From the NCBI RefSeq assembly GCF_004208535.1, contig NZ_SGIS01000002.1, forward strand, positions 186,001-250,000: a DNA stretch of 64,000 nucleotides. Reading direction: 5' to 3'. Origin of the DNA: Sphingomonas populi. Its GTDB lineage: Bacteria > Pseudomonadota > Alphaproteobacteria > Sphingomonadales > Sphingomonadaceae. Position 1 is the first letter of the stretch; every line of letters begins with the position of its first letter. The notes beneath the pieces were generated by a model. That model ran no database searches and was not told where the DNA came from. It saw only the letters and a list, made by a program, of their open reading frames with translations. Positions 7,155 through 14,609 of this stretch are shown piece by piece. A program made the translations under genes and the position numbers.

Positions 7155-8245
7155 TCTATCTCGATTATCAAGCGACCACGCCGCTCGCGCCGGAAGCCTA
7201 TGAAGCGATGCTGCCGTGGCTGCGCGACGATTTCGCCAACCCGCATTCGTCGCACGCCGCCGGGCGCAAGGCCAAGGCTGCGGTCGAGGCGGCGCGCGCG
7301 CAGGTCGCCGCGCTGCTGCCGCCGGGCGGCGATGTCAGCTTCACCAGCGGCGCTACCGAGGCGCTCAACTGGGCGATCAAGGGCACGGCCGGCGACATCG
7401 TCACGCTCGCCACCGAACATGCGGCGGTGCTCGATACCGTCGCAGACGCACGGGCGCAGGGGCGCAAGGTCACGGTGCTGCCGGTCGGCGGCGACGGTCT
7501 GGTCGATCTCGACCGCGCCGCCGAAGCGATCGTGCCCAACACCGGCCTCGTCGCGGCGATGCTCGTCAACAACGAGATCGGCGTGATCCAGCCGATCGCG
7601 GCGCTCGCCGATCTCGCCCACGCGGCCGGGGCGACGATGCTGTGCGACGCGGTGCAGGGCTATGGCCGTGTGCCGATCCCGCCGACATGCGATCTCGTCG
7701 CGGTTTCGGCGCACAAGATCCACGGGCCGAAAGGCATCGGCGCATTGTGGAGCCGCAATGGCATGGTGCCGGAGCCGTTGCTGCATGGCGGCGGGCAGGA
7801 AGCGGGCGGACGATCGGGCACGCTGTCGCCGGCCTTGTGCGCTGGCTTCGGTGTCGCGGCGCGGTTGGCGCGTGCGGGCGAGGCCGAAGATAGCGCGCAT
7901 GTCGCGCGGCTGTTCGCCGCCACGCTGGCGCGGTTTGAAGCGGCAGGCTGGTTGCTCAACGGCTCGGCGGACCAGCGCTACAAGGGCAATCTCAACATGC
8001 GTCGCGATGGCGTCGATGTCGCACGGCTGATGTCGGAGTTGCGCGACATCGCTTTCTCCGCCGGCTCGGCCTGCGCAAGCGGCTCGGGACGGTCGAGCCA
8101 TGTGCTGCGCGCGATCGGGTTGAGCGAGGCGCAGGCGCGTTCGAGCATCCGGCTCGGCTTCGGCCGCTATACACAGGAGGACGACCTGATCGCAGCCGTG
8201 GATCGCATCATCGCCGCCGCGCACGCGCAGCGGATCGCGGCATGA
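7151..8245 (+). CDS. Cysteine desulfurase, second of two
   Basis: A 364-residue paralogue of the preceding enzyme. The N-terminus MIYLDYQATTPL is that of a complete family member. The PLP lysine is K189 in SAHKIHGPKG, the stacking histidine lies in ATEHAAV, and the reactive cysteine is C308 in SAGSACASGSG. The C-terminal SSIRLGFGRYTQEDD segment is typical. It begins inside the stop codon of the first enzyme and its own stop overlaps the ferredoxin start, so the three genes are one tight operon for sulfur mobilisation with an electron donor. The very different middle region compared with its neighbour argues for distinct acceptors. Confidence 0.92.
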   Translation: MIYLDYQATTPLAPEAYEAMLPWLRDDFANPHSSHAAGRKAKAAVEAARAQVAALLPPGGDVSFTSGATEALNWAIKGTAGDIVTLATEHAAVLDTVADARAQGRKVTVLPVGGDGLVDLDRAAEAIVPNTGLVAAMLVNNEIGVIQPIAALADLAHAAGATMLCDAVQGYGRVPIPPTCDLVAVSAHKIHGPKGIGALWSRNGMVPEPLLHGGGQEAGGRSGTLSPALCAGFGVAARLARAGEAEDSAHVARLFAATLARFEAAGWLLNGSADQRYKGNLNMRRDGVDVARLMSELRDIAFSAGSACASGSGRSSHVLRAIGLSEAQARSSIRLGFGRYTQEDDLIAAVDRIIAAAHAQRIAA

Positions 8246-8565
8246 TCGCCGTTACCTTCATCGCCGCGAACGGCACGCTTAGCACGGCGCAGGCGAACCC
8301 CGGCGACCGACTGCTCGAAGTCGCGCAAAACGCCGGCCAGCCGCTCGAAGGTACGTGCGAGGGGCAGATGGCATGCTCGACCTGTCACGTCATCGTCGAT
8401 GCCGCCGATTTCGCGCTTTTGCCGCCGGCCAGCGAGGAGGAGGAAGACCTGCTCGATCTTGCCAGCGGCGCGACGCGGCACAGCCGGCTCGCCTGCCAAA
8501 TCCGGCTCGAACGCGCGATGACCGTGACAATTCCCGGCGAATCACGGAACATGCAGGGCCGCTGA
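8242..8565 (+). CDS. fdx: Adrenodoxin-type 2Fe-2S ferredoxin
   Basis: A 107-residue soluble ferredoxin. The four cluster ligands are C39, C45, C48 and C85, in the C-x5-C-x2-C-x36-C spacing of the adrenodoxin/ISC class, with the acidic loop EEEEDLLDLA between them that usually docks redox partners. It overlaps the second cysteine desulfurase by four bases. In ISC systems Fdx gives electrons for cluster assembly, and its place behind two desulfurases supports that role. A cytochrome P450 partner is the main alternative, but none is nearby. Confidence 0.93.
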   Translation: MIAVTFIAANGTLSTAQANPGDRLLEVAQNAGQPLEGTCEGQMACSTCHVIVDAADFALLPPASEEEEDLLDLASGATRHSRLACQIRLERAMTVTIPGESRNMQGR

Positions 8566-8610
8566 TCATTACGCTCCCGTGCCCTCAAGGCATAAAAAGG
8601 AGCGAATGCC

Positions 8611-8838
8611 ATGAAGTTGAAGCTGATCCTGTCGGCGTGTCTCGCCGTAGCCACGCTCGCCCCGGTCGCCGCCACCGCGCAGAGCCATGAGCGAGTCGTC
8701 CGCGAGCGTACCGTCGTGCGCCATAGCGTTCGCCACAATGAGCGCGGCCCCGGCTGGCGTCACCACACCCGCCGCGTCTGCAAGATGGAATGGCGCCATC
8801 ATCGCAAGGTTCGCATCTGCCGCACTGTGCGCTGGTAA
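8611..8838 (+). CDS. Small secreted basic protein
   Basis: A 75-residue protein with a good ribosome site (AAAAAGGAG) and a clear signal peptide (MKLKLILSACLAVATLAPVAATAQS, cleaved near residue 23). The mature part is about 50 residues, very rich in Arg and His, with two cysteines (CKMEW and ICRTVRW) that could form one disulfide. Such RH-rich periplasmic proteins are common in sphingomonads and have no agreed function. It stands alone between the ferredoxin and the SRP RNA. A GGGCGCGC/GCGCGCCC hairpin lies soon after the stop, without a T run. Confidence 0.75.
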   Translation: MKLKLILSACLAVATLAPVAATAQSHERVVRERTVVRHSVRHNERGPGWRHHTRRVCKMEWRHHRKVRICRTVRW

Positions 8839-8925
8839 ACCCGCGATACCGACGGGCGCGCTGCGAGGCGGCGCGCCCGAACCGCGATCCACTCTTGATC
8901 CGCAGGCTTTACGCGGCCATATGCG

Positions 8926-9021
8926 CAGCGGGAGTCGGGCGGGCGTGGTCGTCGCCAACTTGGTCAGGGCCGGAAGGCAGCAGCCACAACGATTTCGCCA
9001 CGGGTCGCCCGGCTCCTACCG
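8926..9021 (+). ncRNA. ffs: Signal recognition particle RNA (4.5S type)
   Basis: The core GGTCAGG-GCC-GGAA-GGC-AGCAGCC (8962-8985 region) is the conserved SRP domain IV with its GGAA tetraloop, where Ffh binds. The flanks pair as a long hairpin: GGGAGTCGGGCG (8930-8941) with CGCCCGGCTCCT (9006-9017), 12 of 12 counting G-U pairs, then CGTGG with CCACG. The size near 95-100 bases fits the short bacterial form. The exact ends are uncertain by several bases. It acts with Ffh in co-translational targeting of inner-membrane proteins. Confidence 0.93.
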
Positions 9022-9118
9022 CACGCTGCACGAGAGGCAGCGAAGCTGCGTCGAGTATCCGCAGCGTGCGCGGTCGGCGGCGCTACAGCGCCGTCCGACG
9101 ACGCGGGCTTAGCCCGCG
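9021..9118. repeat. Compound hairpin cluster downstream of the SRP RNA
   Basis: Four stems lie in under 100 bases. An outer GCACGCTGC/GCAGCGTGC pair (9021-9029, 9061-9069) encloses GCAGC-GAA-GCTGC (9037-9049). Next is GTCGGCGGCGCT paired with AGCGCCGTCCGAC (9073-9099, one bulge), then CGCGGGC-TTA-GCCCGCG (9102-9118). The GCGAAGC core again appears, as in the hairpins at 5217-5307. No T run follows. Bases 9119-9387 hold no gene or structure I can support. Confidence 0.8.
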
Positions 9119-9387
9119 GCGCGATTGCCCTGCCAATCCCGCCTGAATCATTGACGCGAGCCCAGCTCCGGGAGTTCAGTAACTCCGTTCGCCCTCGAAC
9201 AATCTCGAGCAGCTCACCGGGTTACCGAAGAACAGGCCCCGCGCGATCACCCGTGCTTCGATACGGGCTCTCAATACGGCGCAAGGCCTGCGAAGTCTTT
9301 CCGCTCTCCAAGATCGCACACCTGCTCCCAGGCCGCGCGTCACGCAAAAATAAAACCATAATTCCACTCTCGACGACCCCGCCGCTC

Positions 9388-9423
9388 TTGACGTCGCTGC
9401 TCATAAATGGAATGAAAATTCCA
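9388..9423 (+). promoter_or_regulatory. Candidate promoter with palindromic operator before the C-glycoside enzyme genes
   Basis: A -35-like TTGACG (9388-9393) is followed after 17 bases by a weak -10-like AATGAA (9411-9416). Overlapping it is the inverted repeat TGGAAT-GAAA-ATTCCA (9408-9423), and another ATTCCA half-site lies at 9361-9366. A repressor binding there would cover the -10 region. The site lies about 130 bases before the GTG start of the alpha subunit. The promoter call is inference from spacing; the palindrome itself is exact. Confidence 0.45.
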
Positions 9424-9555
9424 ATCGAGGCGGAGACCTCAGGAGAGGGCGTATCCGCATGTCGGTACGCCGTGCGCGTCCCTGCAGGGTGCGCCACCGT
9501 CATTCTCCGCACTCAAACTACCCGGCGTTTCGGACGCAGACAGCGGAGAGGTATC

Positions 9556-10578
9556 GTGACCACGATCAAGCGCGGCGTAAGCCTGTACAGTTTCCAGAAT
9601 GAGACCTTTCAGGGCAAGATGAACCTGGAAGATTGCATCCGCACCTGCGCCGAACTCGGCGCTGACGGCATCGAGATCATCGGCGAGCAGACCTTCTGGG
9701 GCTGGCCCGAGATCGGCATCGACGACGCCAAGCTCGCCGAATGGCATCAGTTGATCGCCAAATATGAGTGTACCCCGGTCAGCCACGACTTCATGCTCGA
9801 CTACAAGCGCTACAAGGATCGGCCGATGCCGTTCGACGAGCAGGTCGCGAGCGTGAAGAAGGACATCGACTTCGGCGCTGTGCTCGGCATGAAATACATC
9901 CGCGCGCTCGTTTCGATCGCGCCCGAAGTGCTGGTCGCGGCCGCGCCCTATGCCGAGGAAAAGAACATCAAGATCCTCATCGAAGTGCATGCGCCGCTGC
10001 ATTTCGATCATCCGTGGATTCTCCGCCATGCCGAGGCTTTCGAAAAGTCCGGCTCGGACGCGCTCGGCTTTCTTCCCGACTTGGGCATGTTCCTGTTCAA
10101 CTTCCCGCCGATCTGGGCCGAGAAGTTCAAACGCGTCGGCGTGCCGGCCAACATCGCCGACTATATCATCAAGGCCTATGAGGACCGGGTTCTCTCCGAA
10201 TACGTCATCCTCAACGTCCGCGAGATGGGCGGCGTCGGTCCGGCGATCGCGATGGCCGAGACGCTGCGCCACAATGCCGCGTTCGAGCCCAAGCGGATGC
10301 TCGACTACATGCACCGCATCCACAACGTCCACGGCAAGTTCTACGAGATGACGCCCGACTATGTCGAGCCGTCGATCCCGTATGACGAGATCGTCCGCGT
10401 GCTCCAGAAGGGTGGCTACACCGGCTACATCTGCTCGGAATACGAAGGCAATCGCTGGATCGAGGATTTCCAGGAGCCCGATTCCGTCGAGCAGGTCCGT
10501 CGCCAGCAGGTGATGCTCGCCAAATTGGTCGGTGAAACGACCGTGCCGAGCCTCGCCACCCAATCCGTCGCCGCATAA
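9556..10578 (+). CDS. C-glycoside deglycosidase-like alpha subunit (TIM-barrel isomerase family)
   Basis: A 340-residue member of the xylose-isomerase-like TIM-barrel family. The start is the GTG after GGAGAGG; upstream frame is non-coding. Probable metal ligands follow the family order: E143 in IEVHAPLHFD, D175 in LPDLGM, a histidine in RIHNVHG (256/259) and E295 in CSEYEG, with extra histidines H77, H145 and H152 around the pocket. The next gene, 14 bases later, encodes a DUF6379-type protein. That pairing is the signature of C-glycoside deglycosidases (DgpC/DgpB, CarC/CarB, DfgA/DfgB types), which eliminate the sugar from a 3-oxo-C-glycoside of a plant flavonoid. No oxidase for the first step is nearby. 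Substrate is unknown. Confidence 0.75.
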   Translation: MTTIKRGVSLYSFQNETFQGKMNLEDCIRTCAELGADGIEIIGEQTFWGWPEIGIDDAKLAEWHQLIAKYECTPVSHDFMLDYKRYKDRPMPFDEQVASVKKDIDFGAVLGMKYIRALVSIAPEVLVAAAPYAEEKNIKILIEVHAPLHFDHPWILRHAEAFEKSGSDALGFLPDLGMFLFNFPPIWAEKFKRVGVPANIADYIIKAYEDRVLSEYVILNVREMGGVGPAIAMAETLRHNAAFEPKRMLDYMHRIHNVHGKFYEMTPDYVEPSIPYDEIVRVLQKGGYTGYICSEYEGNRWIEDFQEPDSVEQVRRQQVMLAKLVGETTVPSLATQSVAA

Positions 10579-10592
10579 GGGAGAGCAGTATC

Positions 10593-10985
10593 ATGATGGA
10601 CAACAAGATGATCTGCACCGAGCTGTTCGAGAACGTCGTCGAGAACGGCAAGACGATCGGCTTCGCCTTCCTCGGCCGGCTGCCCTATTATCGCGGCCTT
10701 GGCCTATCGATGATCGAGGACATCGCCGTCACCGTCGATGGCGCGCCGGCGGCGCGCGAGGACGTGCGCTTCTCGGTGCGCGGCAAGACCTACACGCTCG
10801 ACGAGATGGAAACCGTCTATGACGATCGCTGGAACTTTGCTGAGAAGGCGAAGATCACCGTGCTGCGCGCCGGTGGCCTGACGCCGGGCAACCACCGCAT
10901 CGAGTTCGCGGTGCGGATGCGCGTATCGTACCTTCCGTTCGTGCCGACCACCAAGGACACCAAGGACCTCGCGCTCGCCGCCTGA
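10593..10985 (+). CDS. C-glycoside deglycosidase-like beta subunit (DUF6379 family)
   Basis: A 130-residue beta-sandwich-like protein that matches the small subunit of C-glycoside deglycosidases in length, composition and position. Recognisable parts are the early FAFLGRLPYYRGLGLSMIED, the SVRGKTYTLDEM segment and a late EFAVRMRVSYLPF strand. In characterised pairs this subunit covers the active site of the TIM-barrel partner and contributes to substrate binding. Two adjacent ATG codons are possible starts, both close behind GGGAGAG. A strong terminator follows, so the two subunit genes form a complete short operon. Confidence 0.75.
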   Translation: MMDNKMICTELFENVVENGKTIGFAFLGRLPYYRGLGLSMIEDIAVTVDGAPAAREDVRFSVRGKTYTLDEMETVYDDRWNFAEKAKITVLRAGGLTPGNHRIEFAVRMRVSYLPFVPTTKDTKDLALAA

Positions 10986-11009
10986 TCCTTCTAAACTACC
11001 CCTCCTGTC

Positions 11010-11048
11010 GGGTCGGTCGCGCGCTGCGACCGGCCCGTTTTTGTTTGT
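11010..11048 (+). terminator. Rho-independent terminator after the beta subunit gene
   Basis: GGGTCGGTCGC (11010-11020) pairs with GCGACCGGCCC (11026-11036), 11 bp with one G-U, around a GCGCT loop, followed by a T-rich tail to 11048. It ends the two-gene operon and insulates the TetR gene behind it. Confidence 0.9.
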
Positions 11049-11087
11049 GTTGTCGATGGGATGCCATACGGTTCCGATCAAACCGCT

Positions 11088-11121
11088 GTTCTAGAACGAA
11101 TTGACGTTATGGTTCTAGAAC
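11088..11121. promoter_or_regulatory. Twin GTTCTAGAAC palindromes before the TetR gene
   Basis: The perfect 10-bp palindrome GTTCTAGAAC occurs at 11088-11097 and again at 11112-11121, 24 bases apart. Both are just upstream of the TetR-family start at 11136. The arrangement is that of an autoregulatory operator pair for a dimeric repressor. If translation instead began at the ATG at 11109, the second copy would fall inside the gene. Confidence 0.7.
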
Positions 11122-11135
11122 GCGATAGGTCGGTA

Positions 11136-11807
11136 ATGCCACGCCGTACCAAAACCGCCGAGCCGATGCTCATTCCCGAATCGGTCAGCCGCCAGCCCCA
11201 GCAGGGGCGCAGCAAGGCTTCGCTCGGGCGCATGCTCGGCGCCGCCGAGAAATTGATGCTCGAACGCGGTAACGAGGATTTTACGCTCCAGGAAGTCAGC
11301 AAGGCGGGCAAGGTCTCGATCGGCTCGATCTATCTGCGGTTCGAGAGCAAGGACAATCTCGTCCGCGCGGTGATCGGCAACGAACTCGAACGCATTGCCG
11401 TCGACGAAGCGACGATGATGGCCGATGTCGTCGCCGGCTCGCCGGATTTGGCCGCGTTCATGCCGCGCTACGTCGAGGCCTATGCCGAGGTGCTGCGCCA
11501 GCACGCGCCGCTGCTGCGCCTGTCGATGCAGCGCGCCTCGTTCGATCCGCTCGTGTCCGAACCCGGCAAGCAGCGCGCGTTCCGCTCGGAAGAAGCCGCC
11601 GTCGCCGCGATGCTCAGCTACCGCGCGGAATTTTGCGGCAATCGTCACGAACAAAAGGCGAAGGCGGCGTTCAACATCATCTTCGCGACCTTGGCGCGCC
11701 AGCTCAGCCTCGGCTCGACCGGCGAGTCGGCCAGCCTGCGCGATTGGGCCGAACTCAAGGCCGAACTCGGCCGGATGTGTTTGACCTATCTCAAACAGGC
11801 CGAATAG
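11136..11807 (+). CDS. TetR/AcrR-family transcriptional regulator
   Basis: A 223-residue regulator. The N-terminal DNA-binding domain spans roughly residues 33-79, with helix-turn-helix FTLQEVSKAGKVSIGSIYLRF and the following SKDNLVRAVI. The rest is an all-helical ligand and dimerisation domain. I prefer the ATG giving MPRRTKTAEP, so that the twin palindromes lie upstream; in-frame ATGs further up exist. It lies between the C-glycoside enzyme operon and a dioxygenase gene and is a plausible controller of either. The palindromes before it do not recur near the deglycosidase promoter, so autoregulation is the only supported link. Confidence 0.88.
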   Translation: MPRRTKTAEPMLIPESVSRQPQQGRSKASLGRMLGAAEKLMLERGNEDFTLQEVSKAGKVSIGSIYLRFESKDNLVRAVIGNELERIAVDEATMMADVVAGSPDLAAFMPRYVEAYAEVLRQHAPLLRLSMQRASFDPLVSEPGKQRAFRSEEAAVAAMLSYRAEFCGNRHEQKAKAAFNIIFATLARQLSLGSTGESASLRDWAELKAELGRMCLTYLKQAE

Positions 11808-11871
11808 CGCCCTTCCGGGCACGGGGCGGCGGGCCTATGGCCGGCCACGCATCTTTCCCGAAGGACCAGCC

Positions 11872-12594
11872 GTGGCGACCACCGAACCCGACACCCAGCC
11901 GATCGCCGACGCCCTCGCCAAACACGCGTTCCTGCACATGCCTGCACCGGAAGCGCGTGATCTGCTCGGCTGGTCGCAATCCGAGTGGGTGCTGTTCGCC
12001 GGGTCTTGGGATCGGCTCGGCCCCGATCGCTACATGGCCGATGGTGGGCGCTACCGCCGCCGTCGCCACGCCACCTTCGAAGCCAGTGCCGGCGCGTTCC
12101 ATCGCAAACCGCACCAGCCGCATTTCCAGAGCCGCGACTATAACCCGCTCAACGGCGACGTGCAGCGCTGGTTCGATCCGATTGAACCCGAAGTCGCCGA
12201 CAGCCCGATCCTGCGCGCGATCTTCCGGCATTTCACCCCGCTGTTCGACGCGCTCGACCAGCGCGACGCGGGCGCACCGTGGCACAGCGAAGTCCACCAG
12301 TTCCGTATCGAAACCTCGCCCGCGCAGATCGGCCGTCCGACTCCCGAGGGTCTTCACCGCGATGGCGTCGACTGGGTGCTCGTCATGCTGATCGCGCGCG
12401 AGAACGTCGCCGAAGGCGTGACCGAGATCGGCGCCGACGACGGCACGCCGCTCGGCCGCTTCACGCTGGGTACGCCCGGCGAAGCGGTCGTGCTCGACGA
12501 TCGCCGCATTCGCCACGGCGTCACGCCGATCGTCACGCGGGACGGCACGCCGGCCCACCGCGACGCGCTCGTCGTCACCTGGCGCGCGGACTGA
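11872..12594 (+). CDS. 2-oxoglutarate/Fe(II) dioxygenase family protein (2OG-Fe_Oxy_2)
   Basis: A 240-residue oxygenase of the family that contains L-isoleucine 4-hydroxylase-type amino-acid hydroxylases. The iron ligands are readable as H162 and D164 in LHRDGVDW and H215 in RRIRHGVTPI, and an arginine near the C-terminus (R230) could hold the 2-oxoglutarate carboxylate. The start is a GTG; the preceding bases carry AAGGA. It follows the TetR gene by 64 bases on the same strand and may be co-transcribed. The substrate, possibly a free amino acid, is not deducible. Confidence 0.8.
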   Translation: MATTEPDTQPIADALAKHAFLHMPAPEARDLLGWSQSEWVLFAGSWDRLGPDRYMADGGRYRRRRHATFEASAGAFHRKPHQPHFQSRDYNPLNGDVQRWFDPIEPEVADSPILRAIFRHFTPLFDALDQRDAGAPWHSEVHQFRIETSPAQIGRPTPEGLHRDGVDWVLVMLIARENVAEGVTEIGADDGTPLGRFTLGTPGEAVVLDDRRIRHGVTPIVTRDGTPAHRDALVVTWRAD

Positions 12595-12678
12595 CGCAAG
12601 GCGACAGGAACGGAGCCGGCTCCCCGGCGGTTGTGACGATGCCCCTCGCGTTTGGGTGGCGGACAAACGGGGCAACAG

Positions 12679-14550
12679 GTGGACAAGCAGGGGCATGATG
12701 CCGTCAATCCGTGGCACATGCCATTCGCGGCATGGCGAGCGGTCGCACGGCGGACTTGGGCGGAGACAGGCAAGGACAACATCGGGCTGATCGCGGCCGG
12801 CGTCGCTTTCTACGGATTCCTCGCGCTCATCCCGCTGCTCGGCGCGACTGTGCTCGTGTACGGCATCGTCGCCGATCCGCCGACCGTAATGCGCGACATG
12901 ACGAAATTGACCTCGGTGATGCCGGCGGACGTCGCCAAGCTGATCGGCGAGCAGTTGATGAACGTCGTCAAGACCTCCGACGGCAAGAAGGGGCTGGGGC
13001 TGCTCATCGCGCTGGCGCTGGCGCTGTTCGGCGCGCGCAATGGCGCGGGCGCGGTCATCACCGCGCTCAACGTCGCGTATGAGGAGCAGGAGACACGCAG
13101 CTTCATCCACGTCAATCTGCTGGCGCTGACGATCACGACGGCGGCCGTCATCGTTGCGATGCTGGCGCTGGCGGCGATCACCGCGCTCGGATACCTCGAA
13201 GCGCTCATCCCCAACGCACCCGAAACCCTGATCGCGATCGGCAAGATTGCCGTGTACGCTTTGCTGATGCTGGCCGGCGCGGCTGGCGCTGCGACCTTGT
13301 ACCGCTACGGTCCGTCGCGGCGGCGCGCGCGCTGGATCTGGCTTACGCCGGGGTCGCTGTTCGCGGCGGTGATGTGGCTCGCGTTGACGGTGGGCTTCGG
13401 CATCTACGTCGCCAATTTCGGCAATTACAATGCGACCTACGGCTCGCTCGGTACGGTCGTGATCACGCTGACGTGGCTGTATCTGTCGAGCTATATCCTG
13501 TTGTTCGGAGCGGAGCTGAACGCCGAACTCGAACACCAGACCGCGCGCGACACGACGAACGCCGACGCGCCGATCGGCGAGCGCGGTGCGTGGGTGGCGG
13601 ATCACGTTGCTGAGGACACGCACACCGCCGATGATGCTATCCCGCCACAGCCGGTCGGCGTTACCGCGCCAAACTCCTCGTCGATGCCGAGCGCTATTGT
13701 CGCAAGCCGGATCGTCGCGCGGGCAGGCGGCTTTGCCGGGCTGCCAAAGGGCGGTCTTGCTGCGACGGTGGCTGCGAACCTCGGCTTGTCCTTGCTCCGC
13801 AGAGGGCGCGGTTGGCCGGGTCTCGCGCTGCTCGGCGGAACCGCCGCGCTGGTGTGGCTGCGCCGCGACCGATCCAGGGAACATATTATGATCAAGGCTA
13901 TATTCTTCGACGTCGACGGTACGCTCGTCGACAGCAACGAACAGCACGTAACCGCGTGGCACGATGCCTTCGCGGATCAAGGCTTTCGCGTCGACCGCGA
14001 AGCGATTCGCGGCCAGATCGGCAAGGGCGGGGATCTCTTGGTCCCGGCATTGGTGCCGGATGCCAGCGAGGATATGCGCAAGCGTCTCTCGAAGCGGCAC
14101 GGCGTCCTGTTCAAGCGCGCGCATCTCGATACCGTGAAACCGTTTCCAGCCGCCACGGCGTTGATCCGGCGGGTTCACGAGAGTGGGCGGAAGGTTGTGC
14201 TCGCATCCTCCGCCGACGCGAAGGAGGTCGGGCATTATATCGAGCAACTGGGCATCAGGAACGCTTTGCACGCGATGACCACGATCGACGATGCGGAGAC
14301 CTCAAAGCCCGCCGGTGACATCTTCGCGGCGGCGCTGGCGAAGGTGAAGCCGCTGACGCCGGACGAGGTGATCGTGGTTGGGGACACACCCTATGATGTC
14401 GAAGCGGCGAGCAAATGCGGCATCCGCACGGTCGCGGTGCGATCGGGTGGCTTCGCGGATGATGTGCTGCTCGATGCGGGCGCCGTCGCGCTGTACGACG
14501 ACGTGGCGGCGTTGCTCGCGCGGTTCGACGAATCCCCGCTGAGCCAATAG
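12679..14550 (+). CDS. YihY/BrkB membrane protein fused in frame to a HAD-family phosphatase
   Basis: One uninterrupted frame encodes two normally separate proteins. Residues about 1-290 are a YihY/BrkB-type inner-membrane protein with five or six hydrophobic segments and the family's YGFLALIPLLGA and LYLSSYILLFGAELNAELEHQT motifs. Next is a low-complexity linker with one more hydrophobic stretch. From residue 404 there is a complete HAD hydrolase: FFDVDGTLVDS, the ASSADAKEV motif II, a lysine in TSKPAGD and IVVGDTPYDVEAA. The HAD part has its own ATG at 13888 behind AGGGA, so it may also be made alone. GTG at 12679 is preferred as start; a TTG at 12652 is possible. It is either a real fusion or a lost stop codon. 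Confidence 0.8.
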   Translation: MDKQGHDAVNPWHMPFAAWRAVARRTWAETGKDNIGLIAAGVAFYGFLALIPLLGATVLVYGIVADPPTVMRDMTKLTSVMPADVAKLIGEQLMNVVKTSDGKKGLGLLIALALALFGARNGAGAVITALNVAYEEQETRSFIHVNLLALTITTAAVIVAMLALAAITALGYLEALIPNAPETLIAIGKIAVYALLMLAGAAGAATLYRYGPSRRRARWIWLTPGSLFAAVMWLALTVGFGIYVANFGNYNATYGSLGTVVITLTWLYLSSYILLFGAELNAELEHQTARDTTNADAPIGERGAWVADHVAEDTHTADDAIPPQPVGVTAPNSSSMPSAIVASRIVARAGGFAGLPKGGLAATVAANLGLSLLRRGRGWPGLALLGGTAALVWLRRDRSREHIMIKAIFFDVDGTLVDSNEQHVTAWHDAFADQGFRVDREAIRGQIGKGGDLLVPALVPDASEDMRKRLSKRHGVLFKRAHLDTVKPFPAATALIRRVHESGRKVVLASSADAKEVGHYIEQLGIRNALHAMTTIDDAETSKPAGDIFAAALAKVKPLTPDEVIVVGDTPYDVEAASKCGIRTVAVRSGGFADDVLLDAGAVALYDDVAALLARFDESPLSQ

Positions 14551-14609
14551 AATAGACTGCGATCTCCCGCACCGCGTAAGGCTGCGACCGGGCAGTCGAG
14601 GAGACGAAA

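Noticed and set aside
12612-12623. GGAGCCGGCTCC palindrome
   Set aside because: A 12-bp GC-only palindrome right after a stop codon is not rare at this base composition and has no T run or partner site.
11791-14271. Minus-strand open frame of 826 codons opposite the dioxygenase and BrkB-HAD genes
   Set aside because: Composition (Arg, Gln, His, Asp rich) is that of an antisense shadow; both plus-strand genes are intact.
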